A DNA stretch of 64,000 nucleotides from Streptomyces sp. NBC_01716 (GCF_036248275.1 NZ_CP109181.1:8494001-8558000); one strand, 5' to 3'; positions 25,748 to 35,399 are shown, counted from the stretch's first letter. Translations and numbers: made by a program. Notes: generated from the sequence alone by a model not told the origin.

Positions 25748-26183
25748 CCCCCTTTGCTCTCCCAGCAACCTATGGCGTCTTCTCAAGGAGTTTCGCCGGC
25801 GAGGGCGCGGTGGAGGCCACCGACGCCAAAGTGCGTGACCCGGCGACAAGGCCGGCAGGCCGGAGGCCGGGATCTCAAGTACGCCGGACGTGACCATCAC
25901 GCCGAACGGCGCATGGCTGATGGCGTTGGTTATGTCCTTCCCGCTGGAGAGGGGAGGCGAGTTATCGGGTGTTCCCGGAGCGGTCCGCCGGGGCCGGTCC
26001 GGTCGTGCGCCCGACGACCAACTTGCCGCGCAGCAGGATTCCGCCTGTCTCCACGTGGCTGTCGCGGGCCGTCCACCAGCGTGACTGCAGTGAATTTGAG
26101 CCTCCACCAGATGGACCCGAAGGCACAGAAGACGTGTTCGGGTGCGGACAGCATCCCCGGGAGTGAACGAATCCCCCCAAGTG
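25748..26183. other. Decayed region with a possible LacI C-terminal relic
   Basis: No intact gene. On the minus strand at about 25962-26095 the frame reads DSHVETGGILLRGKLVVGRT followed by TGPAP, which resembles the last residues of LacI-family regulators. The match is short and the rest of the gene is not visible. Confidence 0.35.
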
Positions 26184-26197
26184 TGTAACTAGTTTCA
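26184..26197. promoter_or_regulatory. LacI-type palindrome (copy 1 of the CTAG-centred set)
   Basis: TGTAACTAGTTTCA, 13 of 14 positions matching TGTAACTAGTTACA. It lies beside the decayed peptide-transporter region upstream of the amidohydrolase gene. See the finding on the shared operator. Confidence 0.6.
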
Positions 26198-26396
26198 CCA
26201 CATTGCCGGCGGTTCCGCAACAGGCCATGCCATGCGGGAGTCTTCGATGCTGCCCCAGTGCTCACCGTGGAGCGTGGTCGCGTCAACGCGGCAGGCCATG
26301 GGGTCCGAACTTCCGAACCTCGGCGTTCGGGCCTTCATTTCGAGGTCTCGGCGCAAGCTTACGAAGGTAACGCCCGGATAACGTTTCGAACCTCGA

Positions 26397-26410
26397 TGAA
26401 ACTAGTTACA
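26397..26410. promoter_or_regulatory. LacI-type palindrome (copy 2)
   Basis: TGAAACTAGTTACA, 13 of 14 positions matching the consensus palindrome. It is at the upstream edge of the decayed transporter genes that precede the amidohydrolase operon, so it probably once controlled the whole unit. Confidence 0.6.
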
Positions 26411-26569
26411 GTCAAGTCTTGACGCCGTGGGCCCCGGCGTCGACATGATGAACAGCATGCGACGACAGCCGACGCCCGCGGCTGAGCCCACGGGTGACCA
26501 AAATTCGACTATGCGTGCCGAGCCCCCGCCGGCAGCACCGGACCTGGCCATCGACATCTCGACACAGCA

Positions 26570-26770
26570 CGGCTCTGCGACACCGGCGCAGCCATGATCT
26601 TCATCAGCCGCGACCGTAATTTGGCCGGCAGCCTGGCCGACCGCATCCCTGTCATGAACGGAGGTGGTCGTGTCATCGAAAGGGGCCTGCTTGCGTCGAC
26701 GCCAGAACTGTTGAGCCCGCGCGTCGCACGGTTCGCCGGCGTCGACGAAAAGCATCGCCGACGCCACGCG
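26570..26770 (+). pseudogene. C-terminal relic of an oligopeptide-type ABC ATPase
   Basis: The frame reads TGAAMIFISRDRNLAGSLAD then RIPVMNGGGRVIERG, corresponding to the H-loop region (FISHDL..LADR..VM..GRVVE) of DppD/DppF-type ATPases. The H-loop His is Arg and all upstream motifs are gone. Only a fragment remains. Confidence 0.6.
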
Positions 26771-26931
26771 CGCGGAGGTCTTCGGAGCTCCCGGCGGAGC
26801 AGGGGGCCTGGAGAAGCTTGCCGTGGCTGACGCGGTAGCTCTTCAGCCGCCGTACCCGTCATCCCCGCCGAACCGGAGCCGGAGTCAGGAGACACGACAC
26901 CGCTGCACCCGCGTCCACGCCAGACACGGAC

Positions 26932-27182
26932 AGGCACGTCACCGAAATCCTCCTTGATGTGCGGGACCTCAGCGTGCGAGTCGGCTCGGTGGGACGAATT
27001 GGCCGCGCACCCCCCGCCGTTGAGGCTGGGGCAGCATGACCAAGCGCCAGCAGCCCCTGGTGGCCACCCAATGGTGGATCTCTACCTTCCCCGGCGCCGC
27101 GCTGCTGTTCATCCTCGTCCTCGTCGATCTCGTGGGTGAGCAGATCCACGACCGACTTGATCCGCGCCTCAAGCGCTTCTGC
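26932..27182 (+). pseudogene. Relics of peptide ABC transporter ATPase N-terminus and DppC-type permease C-terminus
   Basis: At about 26938-26985 the frame reads VTEILLDVRDLSVRVGS, the usual N-terminus of a DppD-type ATPase. At 27039-27180 another frame reads QPLVATQWWISTFPGAALLF and LVGEQIHDRLDPRLKRF, the last membrane segment and tail of a DppC-type permease. The order is scrambled relative to an intact dppBCDF operon. These fragments show that a peptide-type importer once preceded the amidohydrolase gene and was lost. Confidence 0.6.
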
Positions 27183-27204
27183 CTCACCTCGCGAAAGGAA
27201 TTCC

Positions 27205-28560
27205 ATGCTCATCCTCAACCATGGCCTCATCGTCAACGGGGACGGACGAACGGCTCCCTTCACCGGTTCGGTCGTCATCGAAGGCAGCCGCATCGCCGCC
27301 GTCGGCCCGGGCAACTACACCGGCGGCATCGACGACACGGTCATCGGCCTCGAAGGTCGCCTGGTCATGCCAGGAGCCATCGACCCGCACACCCATGCCG
27401 TTGCCCCGGGCCCCCGATTTGCTAGCGGCACGCCTGGCGTCTCGCTGGAAGAGGTCCTGGGTAACCTGCGGAGGCACCTCAGCCAGGGCCACACAACGGT
27501 CGTCGACCTCGACGGCTTCAAGGTGCCCGAGGAGACGGCACTGGCACAGGGACGCCAGCCCGTACGCATCGAGGCCGGCACAGTGCACTTCGCCCCGATG
27601 TTCGACGCTGCCGACGCCGCGGACGGCGCCGGACTGAACGACGTGCACCGCTCCATGACTGCACGAGAGATGGTCGATGCGGGCGCGGTCGTCATCGGTG
27701 AGGTCGGGGCCGGTATGACACTCGGTGGCGGCGGCCAGGACTACATGTACATTCCTGCCGCAGTCGAACAGACCACGGGCGTGAAGATCCTGCCGGCACA
27801 GGCAAAGGCCCTCAAATACGCCGTGCTGGGCCGGCATATCCGCCCGGGCAATCCCGACCGTGAGAAGATCGCCGAGCTCCTCCAGCAGCAAGGCCTGGCC
27901 GGTCTGATCACCATCGACAAGATGATCAAGCTGATCGAGGAGTCGGTGCTTCCGAGCTTCCAGGTCGCGCTCGACGGGCTGGTGGCATCGGCCAACCTCG
28001 CGGTCGAACTCGGCGTCCCGACGCTGGTACACAACTCGGCCCCGTCGGACGAGGCCGCCCGAGAGGCCGCGAGCATCGCCAAGGAACTGTTCATCGGCGG
28101 CCACACGAACCACGGAACGTTCAGCGCCGAAGAAGCGGTTGAGAACGCGCGCTGGATCCGGGAACAAGGCGGCTTCGTCGAGATCGACACCTTTGACGCG
28201 TGGGGACGGAAGGAACTGCACGCTACCCCCGAGCACCTGATCGCACTGATGCAGGAGGGCCTGGTCGACATCATGGCGACGGACTACGCCGCCGGACACT
28301 GGGACGGCATGTTCGAGATGGTCGATGCGGTCGCCCGCGTGGGCCTCGTGCCGCTGGAGCAAGCCGTAGCCATGGCCACGGGCAACGTCGGCAAGGCGTT
28401 GCCCCGGGTGGGCGCCGACCGCGGTCAGCTGAAGGCTGGCCAGCTCGCCGACGTCGTCGTATCGGCGGCCGCCAGCCCGGCCGACGTGCAACTCGTTGTC
28501 ATCGACGGAGAAGTCGCGCTCACCCGTGTCGACTTCGCGGTGCCGACGGTAGCGGCGTGA
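27205..28560 (+). CDS. Amidohydrolase (D-aminoacylase/dihydroorotase-like metal-dependent hydrolase)
   Basis: 451 residues. The composite N-terminal beta domain (MLILNHGLIVNGDGRTAPFT, SVVIEGSRIAAVGPG) leads to the HxH metal motif in GAIDPHTHAVAPG (about residues 57-69). Later are LVHNSAPSD, GGHTNHGTFSAEEA and IMATDYAAGHWDG, then the C-terminal QLADVVVS return to the beta domain. This is the layout of N-acyl-amino-acid deacylases, dihydropyrimidinases and relatives. The ATG at 27205 has AAAGGA 7 bases upstream. It overlaps the MmgE/PrpD gene (GTGA). With the D-amino-acid-oxidase-like enzyme nearby it may open or deacylate an imported amide (inference). Confidence 0.88.
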   Translation: MLILNHGLIVNGDGRTAPFTGSVVIEGSRIAAVGPGNYTGGIDDTVIGLEGRLVMPGAIDPHTHAVAPGPRFASGTPGVSLEEVLGNLRRHLSQGHTTVVDLDGFKVPEETALAQGRQPVRIEAGTVHFAPMFDAADAADGAGLNDVHRSMTAREMVDAGAVVIGEVGAGMTLGGGGQDYMYIPAAVEQTTGVKILPAQAKALKYAVLGRHIRPGNPDREKIAELLQQQGLAGLITIDKMIKLIEESVLPSFQVALDGLVASANLAVELGVPTLVHNSAPSDEAAREAASIAKELFIGGHTNHGTFSAEEAVENARWIREQGGFVEIDTFDAWGRKELHATPEHLIALMQEGLVDIMATDYAAGHWDGMFEMVDAVARVGLVPLEQAVAMATGNVGKALPRVGADRGQLKAGQLADVVVSAAASPADVQLVVIDGEVALTRVDFAVPTVAA

Positions 28561-29882
28561 TCACCGACGGGGCAACACACCAACTGCTGGAGCGGTGCCA
28601 GGCGATGGCGGGCACAGCGCTGCCCGAGGAGGTGCGACGGCGCGCACGGCACTGCCTGCTCGACCACCTCACCTGCAGCCTCGTCGGCGCCCAACTGGAC
28701 TACGTGCAGCCCAGCTTCACTGCCACAGCACCGCTCAGTGGACAACCCGAGGCGACTACCGCAGACGGCCGCCGGCGCTCCGCGTTTACCACGGCCTATC
28801 TCAACGGCGAGTCCGCCAACGCACTCGACTACGACGACACCCTGTTGGGCCACCCCGGCGCCCCCATCATCGCCGCGGCCCTCGCGGTCGGTGAGCGGGC
28901 GGGTGCCACACTCGACGACCTCATCACGGCCATCGTCGTCGGCTACGAGACGCACTGGCTGCTCGCCCGGGCGGCATCGCCGTCGCAGGCCCGAGCAGGA
29001 AAGGTGCGCGGGGACGGGGTATTTGACGCCATCGCCGCCTCGCTCGCGGCGGCCGCAGTCACCGACGCATCAGCTCAACGGCTAGGCCGCGTCATGGGAG
29101 TTGCCGGAGCACAGTCCTGCGTCCCGTACGTCGCCAAGTGGTACGAGAGGCCGGTGCCCAGCGTGAAGAACAATGCGGGATGGAACGCAGCCGCAGCCGT
29201 CCTCGCGGTCGACCTGGCCGACTCCGGCGCAGTGGGCCTGCCCGACGTCCTCGACGGGCCGGCCGGGTTCTGGCTGATGGCAGGCAGCGACCGTTGGCGC
29301 TGGGACGACACGCTGGCGGAAACCGTGGAACCCGCGATCCTGCGGACCGGCTTCAAGCGATTCCCGGCATGCTGGCACACCCAGCAGTATCTGGCCGTAC
29401 TCGCATCCGTACTGCAACACATTCCCGAGGGCCGCGCCATCAGGCACATACAGGTAGCTGGCCCACAAGACCTGCAAAAGTTCGCCGAGACACGGATCAC
29501 CGGGCCCGCCGACGTCGCGTTCAGCATCCCCACGCTGAGCGCCCTGCTCGCCGGCGGCGTCGAGCCCGGTCCGGCGTGGGTGCACCCAGACACTCTCGCA
29601 TCCATCACGTCGCTGACACAGCGCGTGATGGTGTCCCACACTCAGCAAAGGTCTGTCACCGTAACCCTCGATGACGAGCAGTCACTGCGAGCCAATGTGC
29701 CCGAGGCAGACTTTGCTTACCCCCACCCGTTCGGCCTCACCGAACGTGAGGTACGGGACAAGTTCGACCGGCTCGTCTCACCGTTGCTCGGTGCAGACAC
29801 TGCAGGGGCACTGCGGGAATCGGTGATCGACACCGACGGTTCGCAGAAGCTTTCGGAGATAACCGCAGCCATGCATCGATGA
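28557..29882 (+). CDS. MmgE/PrpD family protein
   Basis: 441 residues. Typical elements are CLLDHLTCSLVG near the N-terminus, AYLNGESANALDYDDTLLGH, HPGAPIIAAALAVGERAG, GVFDAIAASLAAA and KRFPACWHTQQYLAVLASVL. The family includes 2-methylcitrate dehydratase, cis-aconitate decarboxylase and iminodisuccinate epimerase, all acting on dicarboxylate-like substrates. The start is GTG at 28557 overlapping the amidohydrolase stop. The exact reaction is unknown; linkage with an amidohydrolase and an amine oxidase points to an amino-acid-derived dicarboxylate. Confidence 0.88.
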   Translation: MITDGATHQLLERCQAMAGTALPEEVRRRARHCLLDHLTCSLVGAQLDYVQPSFTATAPLSGQPEATTADGRRRSAFTTAYLNGESANALDYDDTLLGHPGAPIIAAALAVGERAGATLDDLITAIVVGYETHWLLARAASPSQARAGKVRGDGVFDAIAASLAAAAVTDASAQRLGRVMGVAGAQSCVPYVAKWYERPVPSVKNNAGWNAAAAVLAVDLADSGAVGLPDVLDGPAGFWLMAGSDRWRWDDTLAETVEPAILRTGFKRFPACWHTQQYLAVLASVLQHIPEGRAIRHIQVAGPQDLQKFAETRITGPADVAFSIPTLSALLAGGVEPGPAWVHPDTLASITSLTQRVMVSHTQQRSVTVTLDDEQSLRANVPEADFAYPHPFGLTEREVRDKFDRLVSPLLGADTAGALRESVIDTDGSQKLSEITAAMHR

Positions 29883-30011
29883 ACAGCACGTCCGGGACGG
29901 CTCACTGCCATCCAAGCCGGTCCCGGAACGACAGATATGCGTGCTGTTGGGGAGGGAGCCCCGTCGCAACGACCTGTGTCGTTGCGACGGGGCCCCGACC
30001 AGATGGCTCCA

Positions 30012-30271
30012 GGGCGTGTCCGCAAACTCCCGTCCGGCTCACGCCCGCCGCGGAGCGGCTGATGACTCGTTGGCACGCGCGCTCTCCCCCGTAGCCCTTC
30101 GGGCACGGGAGGTGCTCCCCGCGTTGTCGGAGTCGTCCACGTACGTCCGGTCCATCTGCGGGGCCGATCCTCCGCGTTGCGATCGCACGCACCAACGGGA
30201 CATCAGCCGCTGCCGCGGCTGGCGCGAGCCCCGCCCTTTCGGCCGGACGACGCTACTTTGCGGACACGCCC
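30012..30271. mobile_element. MITE-like element, copy A (about 260 bp)
   Basis: Terminal inverted repeats GGGCGTGTCCGCAAA (30012-30026) and its complement (30257-30271) are perfect over 15 bases. The interior has no open transposase gene. Read on the minus strand, the inside matches copy B at 35.4 kb over long stretches (e.g. GTAGCGTCGTCCG, GATGGACCGGACGTAC, GACTCCGACAACG), so the two are one family in opposite orientations. Non-autonomous elements of this size need a transposase supplied elsewhere. Confidence 0.75.
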
Positions 30272-30399
30272 CAGTGCTGGGTTTCTCTTTCGCTGGGTAT
30301 ATGTCCTGGTGGCGGTGGTTCGGTTGCTCGGTGGCGGGTGCTGGACGGTGGTGTTACAGGCACGGCCGAGCTGTGACGCAAACGACGAACGGGTCGTAC

Positions 30400-30800
30400 T
30401 TCAACTGTCACGAGCCCGCAAGGCTCCGCGTGATCTGGCGCCGCGGCCACGGATGGTTGAGCTGAGCCGGTCCGGACAGCGAGTGCCTGCCATCGCTGAT
30501 GAGTTGAGATGCAGTGCCAAGGCGGTCCGCCGCTGGCTGAACCGCTTCAACCGCTCGGGGCGTGCGCTCGCGAGGGGAAGGCAGGCGCGGCAGCGGGCCG
30601 TGTCAGACGAACTACGGTCCCTGAACGAGCCGTTGCCGGCCGAGCAGGGACCGAAGTCGGTAGAGAGCCGGCCACGGGCCGGGCTGGCAGGCGTTGTGCG
30701 GGTTCCTGGACGTGGTGCACCCGCGCCCAGGGGGAGTAGGGGCAACTTGCCGCAGGAAGTCAGTTTCCTGTTCGGGCATGACCCGCGCACACGCCTACCA
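30400..30800 (+). pseudogene. Relic of an IS630-type transposase N-terminus
   Basis: The frame reads RPRMVELSRSGQRVPAIADE, LRCSAKAVRRWLNRFNRSGR and ALARGRQARQR. This is the helix-turn-helix N-terminal domain of IS630/Tc1-like transposases (QRVPEIAxELxCSxxTVRRWLxRF). The DDE catalytic domain is absent and the frame soon loses protein character. Confidence 0.65.
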
Positions 30801-30865
30801 CACACTGATCCCAGGTCCAGGCCGATACACCCTCCGCTGTTCGGGCGCGCGGATCCCGGTCTGGG

Positions 30866-31852
30866 TCATCCGCGCTCGCCACAGGATGTGCGGGCAATGA
30901 GCTCCGGCTGGAACGTCAACTGTGCCGACTCCGCGGGGCTTTCAACGATGAGTCCGGCCGCCTTCAGCCCCATCTGGTACGACGGTTGCGCGATGACAGT
31001 GATGCCGAGTGCCGGCGCCCAGGAGAAATCGTCCATCGTGAGGAATCCGATGTCATCCGGGATCATCAGTCCCCGGGCCATCAGTGCGGAGTGGACAGCT
31101 ACGGTGCGCCGACCTGCAAAGCACACGATCGCGTCGGGAGCGCAGCGTTCCAGCAACACCTCAATCGCCGCGTCAACATCCTCATTGCCGGCCACGGCCA
31201 CCACAGCCTCGTCAGGCAGCGGAAGACCTGCCTCGGCGAGCCCCCGCTGCAGCCCTTCGGTGCGCCCGCTTTGCGAGGGCCGTTTCCCGGAGGTGATCAC
31301 ACCCACGGTTCGCCGCCCGCAGGAGACCAGATGCTCCGCGACGAGCCGACCGGCCGCACGATTGTCCAAGGCAACCGAGTGCAGATTGGGCAGCGGACTC
31401 TGTACCGATCGTGCGACGACTACACAGGGAGTCCCCCGTGCGGCCATCCTGCGTGTTCGGTCATCAGTGGACACACTGGTGGTGACGATCAGCCCCCGCA
31501 CTCGCTGCTCATCCATCGTCTGGACCTGGGCGACCTCGCGGTCGACATGGCGGAAAGTGTTGGAGAACATCACAAGGCTGCCGTTGGCGTCAGCGACCTC
31601 GTCGATCCCACGCATCAAGTCCAGGTAGAACGGACTGCTGAGATCGTCGATCAGCACCCCGATCGTGCTGGACTTCCCGGCGAAAATGCTCTTAGTCAGG
31701 GCGTTCGGCGTGTAATCCAGTCGGTTGGCCGCGTCCCACACCCTGGTTGCGGTGGCCCCTTTGACGGCGCCGCCGTTGAGCACCCGCGAAACCGTCGCCA
31801 CTGACACCCCGGCGGCCGCCGCGACATCGCCAATGGTCGTTCGCTTTCCCAT
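30866..31852 (-). CDS. LacI-family transcriptional regulator of the second regulon
   Basis: 328 residues. The HTH is TIGDVAAAAGVSVATVSRVL (residues 6-25), with hinge NRLDYTPNALTKSI and a full effector domain (STIGVLIDDLSSPFYLDLMR to IAQPSYQMG). The ATG at 31852 is chosen because the HTH then begins at the usual position; an earlier start would add 26 unlike residues. It lies between the amidohydrolase/PrpD genes and the amine-oxidase-like gene. CTAG-centred palindromes are scattered around these genes, so it is the likely binder. Confidence 0.9.
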   Translation of the reverse strand: MGKRTTIGDVAAAAGVSVATVSRVLNGGAVKGATATRVWDAANRLDYTPNALTKSIFAGKSSTIGVLIDDLSSPFYLDLMRGIDEVADANGSLVMFSNTFRHVDREVAQVQTMDEQRVRGLIVTTSVSTDDRTRRMAARGTPCVVVARSVQSPLPNLHSVALDNRAAGRLVAEHLVSCGRRTVGVITSGKRPSQSGRTEGLQRGLAEAGLPLPDEAVVAVAGNEDVDAAIEVLLERCAPDAIVCFAGRRTVAVHSALMARGLMIPDDIGFLTMDDFSWAPALGITVIAQPSYQMGLKAAGLIVESPAESAQLTFQPELIARTSCGERG

Positions 31853-32666
31853 CCTGCACCCTCTCACTGCATCAATCAGGCGGCGGCCACATGCCATCGC
31901 GAACACCGCCCATGATGACGATGCGTACACGCCACCACTACTTCGGATCGGTCAACTCGGATTGGCGATCACGTCCGGTGCGACGCGCACCGCAACGGCA
32001 GCACCAGAATGGCATCGGCGACATGGGCGGTGCGACGCCAATCACTGGCAAGCACACCACTCTTGCCTCGGCGGTGCCGTTCCCGAGGGGCCGACCGCCA
32101 ACCGCAACGGCGCGCCGCAGACCCGGGAGCCCATAACATCGACCTGCCTGGACATACGTGGATATTTTACTCGCTTATGTGAGGGCGAATTTCTGAGCGT
32201 GAACACCTGTCGCCCGCTTCGATCTGCGATCAGCTTCTGAAGGTACGGCAGGCGAACTCGTCATGTAATTAGTTTCAGATGGAACACGAGAGCGCGTGGA
32301 AAGTCAACGCCAGGCCGCGACGTGAATACGGAGGCCCTAACGGCACGGCCTGGCCGCACTTGACCACCGCTGGGCAAGAGGCCTCGGCCAGGGCGTGCCC
32401 AACACCGTAGACAGATACTTTTGACTCCTTCATGGGGCAGGACGCAAGTTGCCGCGGGCGCTGACGGTGAGCGCCCGCGGCTACGGCTGCGGATCTGGAA
32501 AACCGGACAGTTGCTGGGACTGCGGTCGTGGAGAGGACTCAGAAGGCAGGCTGTGGAGGGTGCCAGCGCGAGTCGCAGCGGCTGTCGGCGGCTGCCACGC
32601 GGGTCCAGTGGTGGGGGAGCGGCCTGGAGCTTTTCGAGATCACGTTGCTCATGACCGCCCCTTCCT
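31853..32666. other. Long intergenic region upstream of lacI
   Basis: About 810 bases with no recognisable gene on either strand. It holds an operator-like palindrome at 32264-32277 (listed separately) and the 3' end of the amine-oxidase-like gene borders it. Confidence 0.5.
32264..32277. promoter_or_regulatory. LacI-type palindrome (copy 3)
   Basis: TGTAATTAGTTTCA, a degenerate copy of TGTAACTAGTTACA with two mismatches, about 410 bases upstream of the lacI start. It is the weakest member of the set. Confidence 0.4.
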
Positions 32667-33836
32667 CTACCTCTGGGAAGCCTTCTCGCCCTCGATGGCG
32701 TAGGGGTCGAAGCGAGGTACGCCGTCAGCGGCCTTGGCGATCACCCGCGCTGGACGGAAATCGTCGAGCAGCGAGGACTCCTGGCCTGTCGTAACCTCGT
32801 GGGCCGCGAGACGACCCATGAGGGCGCCCATCGTTACACCGCTGTGCATGGTCATGACGTACAGGCCCGGCACACCGTCCCAGAATCCGGCGACGGGCAG
32901 GCCATCAAGGGGGTACGGGCGGGTCGCGATCTGAACCCGCTCACTGCGCACGGCGGCGGCGTCAACGTCGGCGACTCCGTCCGCAGTCTGTGCGATCAGC
33001 TCCTGGATCGCCTCGTCGGGGAGGGTCCAGGTCGAATGATCGATCTGCGTGTCGCTCTTGCTCGACCGTATGACGAGACGGCCGCTGGTGTCGGGACGGA
33101 CACTGAGGCCGGGGAGGTGAAGCATCGTCGTCAGGTTGGACGTCCCGGGCGAGGTCGTCACTGTGAGGCCAGGAGTGCCCGCGGTCACCACGTCGATGCC
33201 CTGCGTCTTCATGACATCGCCGATGCCGGCACCGGCCGCCAGCACGACAACGTCGGCGTCGAGCCGATCCCCGTTTTCGAGGACCACGCCGCAGACTCGA
33301 TCGCCGTGGTCGATGAGGCCAACCACGTTCGATCCGTCACGGACGCTCGCACCGACATCCCTTGCGGCGCGTAGAAGGTCGTGAATGAGCAGCGGCACTG
33401 TGATGTGGCCTTCGCCCGGGTAGAACGCGGCCAGCTCGTACGCATCCTTCCTCCGGATGAGCGGGTCAATCCGGCCGAGCTCGCGAGGGGGCACCGGGAT
33501 TGCGGCGTACCCGTAGAAGTTGAGCCGCTCAATCCGGTTCATGAGCTTCTGAGCGTCGGCGGCGTTGTCGACGACATCGACGTTGCCCTGCTTGTGCAGC
33601 CAGTCAGACTTGCCGAGGTCCCGTGCGACCGCATCCCATTCCGTCATCGAGATGACGTTGAGGTCGTGGTAGTTCCTCGGCTCCTTGCCGTGGGAGTTCA
33701 GCCAGGCGAAGCTCGCTGCGCTGGCGGCGTCGCCCGGGACGCCCTTGTCGACGACGGTGACATCGACGCCGCGCCGAGCGAGCTGGTAGGCCGTTGAGGC
33801 GCCGAGCACGCCCGCGCCTATCACGACTGCTTTCAT
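32667..33836 (-). CDS. FAD-dependent D-amino acid/glycine oxidase-like (DAO) enzyme
   Basis: 389 residues. The N-terminal FAD motif is VVIGAGVLGASTAYQLARRG. DAASAASFAWLNSHGK follows the usual 'GxxxxS' contact, VVVLAAGAGIG is the second FAD contact, and the C-terminus has DGLPVAGFWDGVPGLYVMTM and HSGVTMGALMGRLAA. This is the DAO family (glycine oxidase, sarcosine oxidase, D-amino acid dehydrogenase). It would oxidise an amine or amino acid to an imino or oxo acid. It is monocistronic, with an operator-like palindrome about 270 bases upstream. Confidence 0.9.
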   Translation of the reverse strand: MKAVVIGAGVLGASTAYQLARRGVDVTVVDKGVPGDAASAASFAWLNSHGKEPRNYHDLNVISMTEWDAVARDLGKSDWLHKQGNVDVVDNAADAQKLMNRIERLNFYGYAAIPVPPRELGRIDPLIRRKDAYELAAFYPGEGHITVPLLIHDLLRAARDVGASVRDGSNVVGLIDHGDRVCGVVLENGDRLDADVVVLAAGAGIGDVMKTQGIDVVTAGTPGLTVTTSPGTSNLTTMLHLPGLSVRPDTSGRLVIRSSKSDTQIDHSTWTLPDEAIQELIAQTADGVADVDAAAVRSERVQIATRPYPLDGLPVAGFWDGVPGLYVMTMHSGVTMGALMGRLAAHEVTTGQESSLLDDFRPARVIAKAADGVPRFDPYAIEGEKASQR

Positions 33837-33852
33837 TACAGTTTCTCCCTTG

Positions 33853-34020
33853 TCAGGTGGTGCCGACGCGAAGAGGGCCGTCGGCTGGTGAGTGCGCCCT
33901 GCCCTCGTCGATGAGGTCGAGTTGGATGTCCGGGTAGCGTTCGGGGCGATGTGATGACGGTGTCTGCCGCGAGCCCCGGTTTGAGTACGCAGCGCCGCGC
34001 ATGGATCCGATGCGGGGTGG
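33853..34020 (-). pseudogene. Possible relic of a LysR-type regulator
   Basis: The minus-strand frame contains RYPDIQLDLIDEGRAHSPAD then GPLRVGTT, which resembles the LysR effector-domain stretch (YPDIxLDLxxxxRxxDLxxxGxDLAxRxG). No HTH and no intact frame remain. The match is short, so this is tentative. Confidence 0.35.
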
Positions 34021-34104
34021 CGTAGGCGATGTCGCCAGCCGCCAGCGCGACTGACTGTTCATGGGCAGAGCGTCCGGGGCCGGCATGACTCCTCCTCTCA
34101 CAAG

Positions 34105-34118
34105 TGCAACTAGTTACA
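34105..34118. promoter_or_regulatory. LacI-type palindrome (copy 4)
   Basis: TGCAACTAGTTACA, 13 of 14 consensus positions, about 270 bases upstream of the amine-oxidase-like gene. Confidence 0.6.
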
Positions 34119-34322
34119 TCTGCGGCCGTGGGCCTTGTCCTGCCTGCGGGTCGATGTGGCGAGTTGGCAGCCGCTTCGCCAGGGATGAGCTTGATGTCCC
34201 CGAGCTGGTGTGGCCGTTGCGGCCCGCGGTCCGCCCCCACAGCTCAGAACTCGCGGCCGGCGGCAGCAGGTGGGCTCGGCGGATTGCATGCAGAGCTGTC
34301 CCGCGAGCCTGCCTATCTCGAA

Positions 34323-34336
34323 TGTAACTAGTTACA
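34323..34336. promoter_or_regulatory. LacI-type palindrome (copy 5, perfect)
   Basis: TGTAACTAGTTACA is perfectly symmetrical. It lies 218 bases from copy 4, a spacing that would allow DNA looping by a LacI-type tetramer or dimer pair. Confidence 0.65.
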
Positions 34337-34732
34337 GGATACCATGAGGAGCTTCTGGCTGCTCCGCTGAGACCGGCCATGGCCCCGTGGATCGCTGTGA
34401 AGGAGGATGACTTCAGTCAGGCCGCCGTCATGATCAGGTGCTTCGGCGCACCACTGGTCAGGTCCACGCTCTCGCTGGTGTCCTGCTACCGGGACGTGAT
34501 CGACAGGGCTCGTAACCGCCGCAGTCGGGGTGCTGGTCCAGCGGGCCCGCAGAAGCCCGGACCGGGTACTGCGGATCGCGGCAACTGTGTGCTCGGACTG
34601 TGGCGCACCCGGTTCCTCTGATCCCGGGGCGACGGTTTGCGGTTGGTCGCACCCAGGTCGGGAGAGCCCTTCCTTCGATGCATGAGCATTGAGGCCCCAG
34701 GCATTGACTGCGGTGCGGGCGTGTGCTCTAGT

Positions 34733-34759
34733 TGTAACTAGTAACAGTAACTAGTTACA
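34733..34759. promoter_or_regulatory. Two tandem LacI-type palindromes (copies 6 and 7)
   Basis: TGTAACTAGTAACA (34733-34746) and AGTAACTAGTTACA (34746-34759) abut, their CTAG centres 13 bases apart. Two repressor dimers could bind side by side. They are the strongest cluster of the set and lie about 1.57 kb before the transporter gene, with a MITE-like insertion between. Confidence 0.65.
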
Positions 34760-35399
34760 TCAATACGTTCCCTACACGGAACGCTGCGCCTTGAGGTCGG
34801 GTCCACCCCTTCGACCGTCGCCGGCGGGATGCCTTCACGGATAGGGTAATAGGCGGCAGAACCACCTCATTCTGTCGTTGATCTGTCCGGTCGAACCGCG
34901 CCATTCATATGCGTCAGGACCTTCGGCGCAGGACGAACTGCAGGCATCTGTCACCTGGTTGGGCGGAGTTGGGCTCTCCAGGCGAACCTCAGTACCAGAT
35001 CGGGCCCAACACCAGGGCCCCCTCCCAGAATTGAAGGAGGAGCGTGCATCATGCCTCCTTACGTCGCACAAAACCTGCCTGAGGTCCGAGTCGGGGTAGC
35101 AAATTTAGCCCCGCAGCGATTCGAAATGGGGACTCTAAGGGCGCCCGAAGTTGTCCCTCGGTCCTCGCGGAATGCTGGGGCTCGGCACGACCCTGATGCT
35201 GGTTCGAGCCTGGCTGCTTCGCGCACCGACACCCACAGCACACCCCTGCCGGCCATTGGGTCGCCCGCTTCGATCCGCGATCCTCTTTCTGAGGGCATCG
35301 AACACTTCTGGATGATCGGGCTTCGGTTCTGTACGGCGACCGGCCAAGAGGTCAGGCAGTACTACCTGGTCGAGAAGGCTCAGGACGATGACAGCGCTA

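Noticed and set aside
34130..34327. Frame with PELVWPLRPAVRPHSSELAA, faintly like a terpene synthase N-terminus
   Set aside because: The similarity is limited to a few residues, with no metal-binding motif and no continuation.
35195..35225. GGTTCGAGCC resembling a tRNA T-arm
   Set aside because: No acceptor stem, anticodon arm or CCA-proximal pairing could be built around it.
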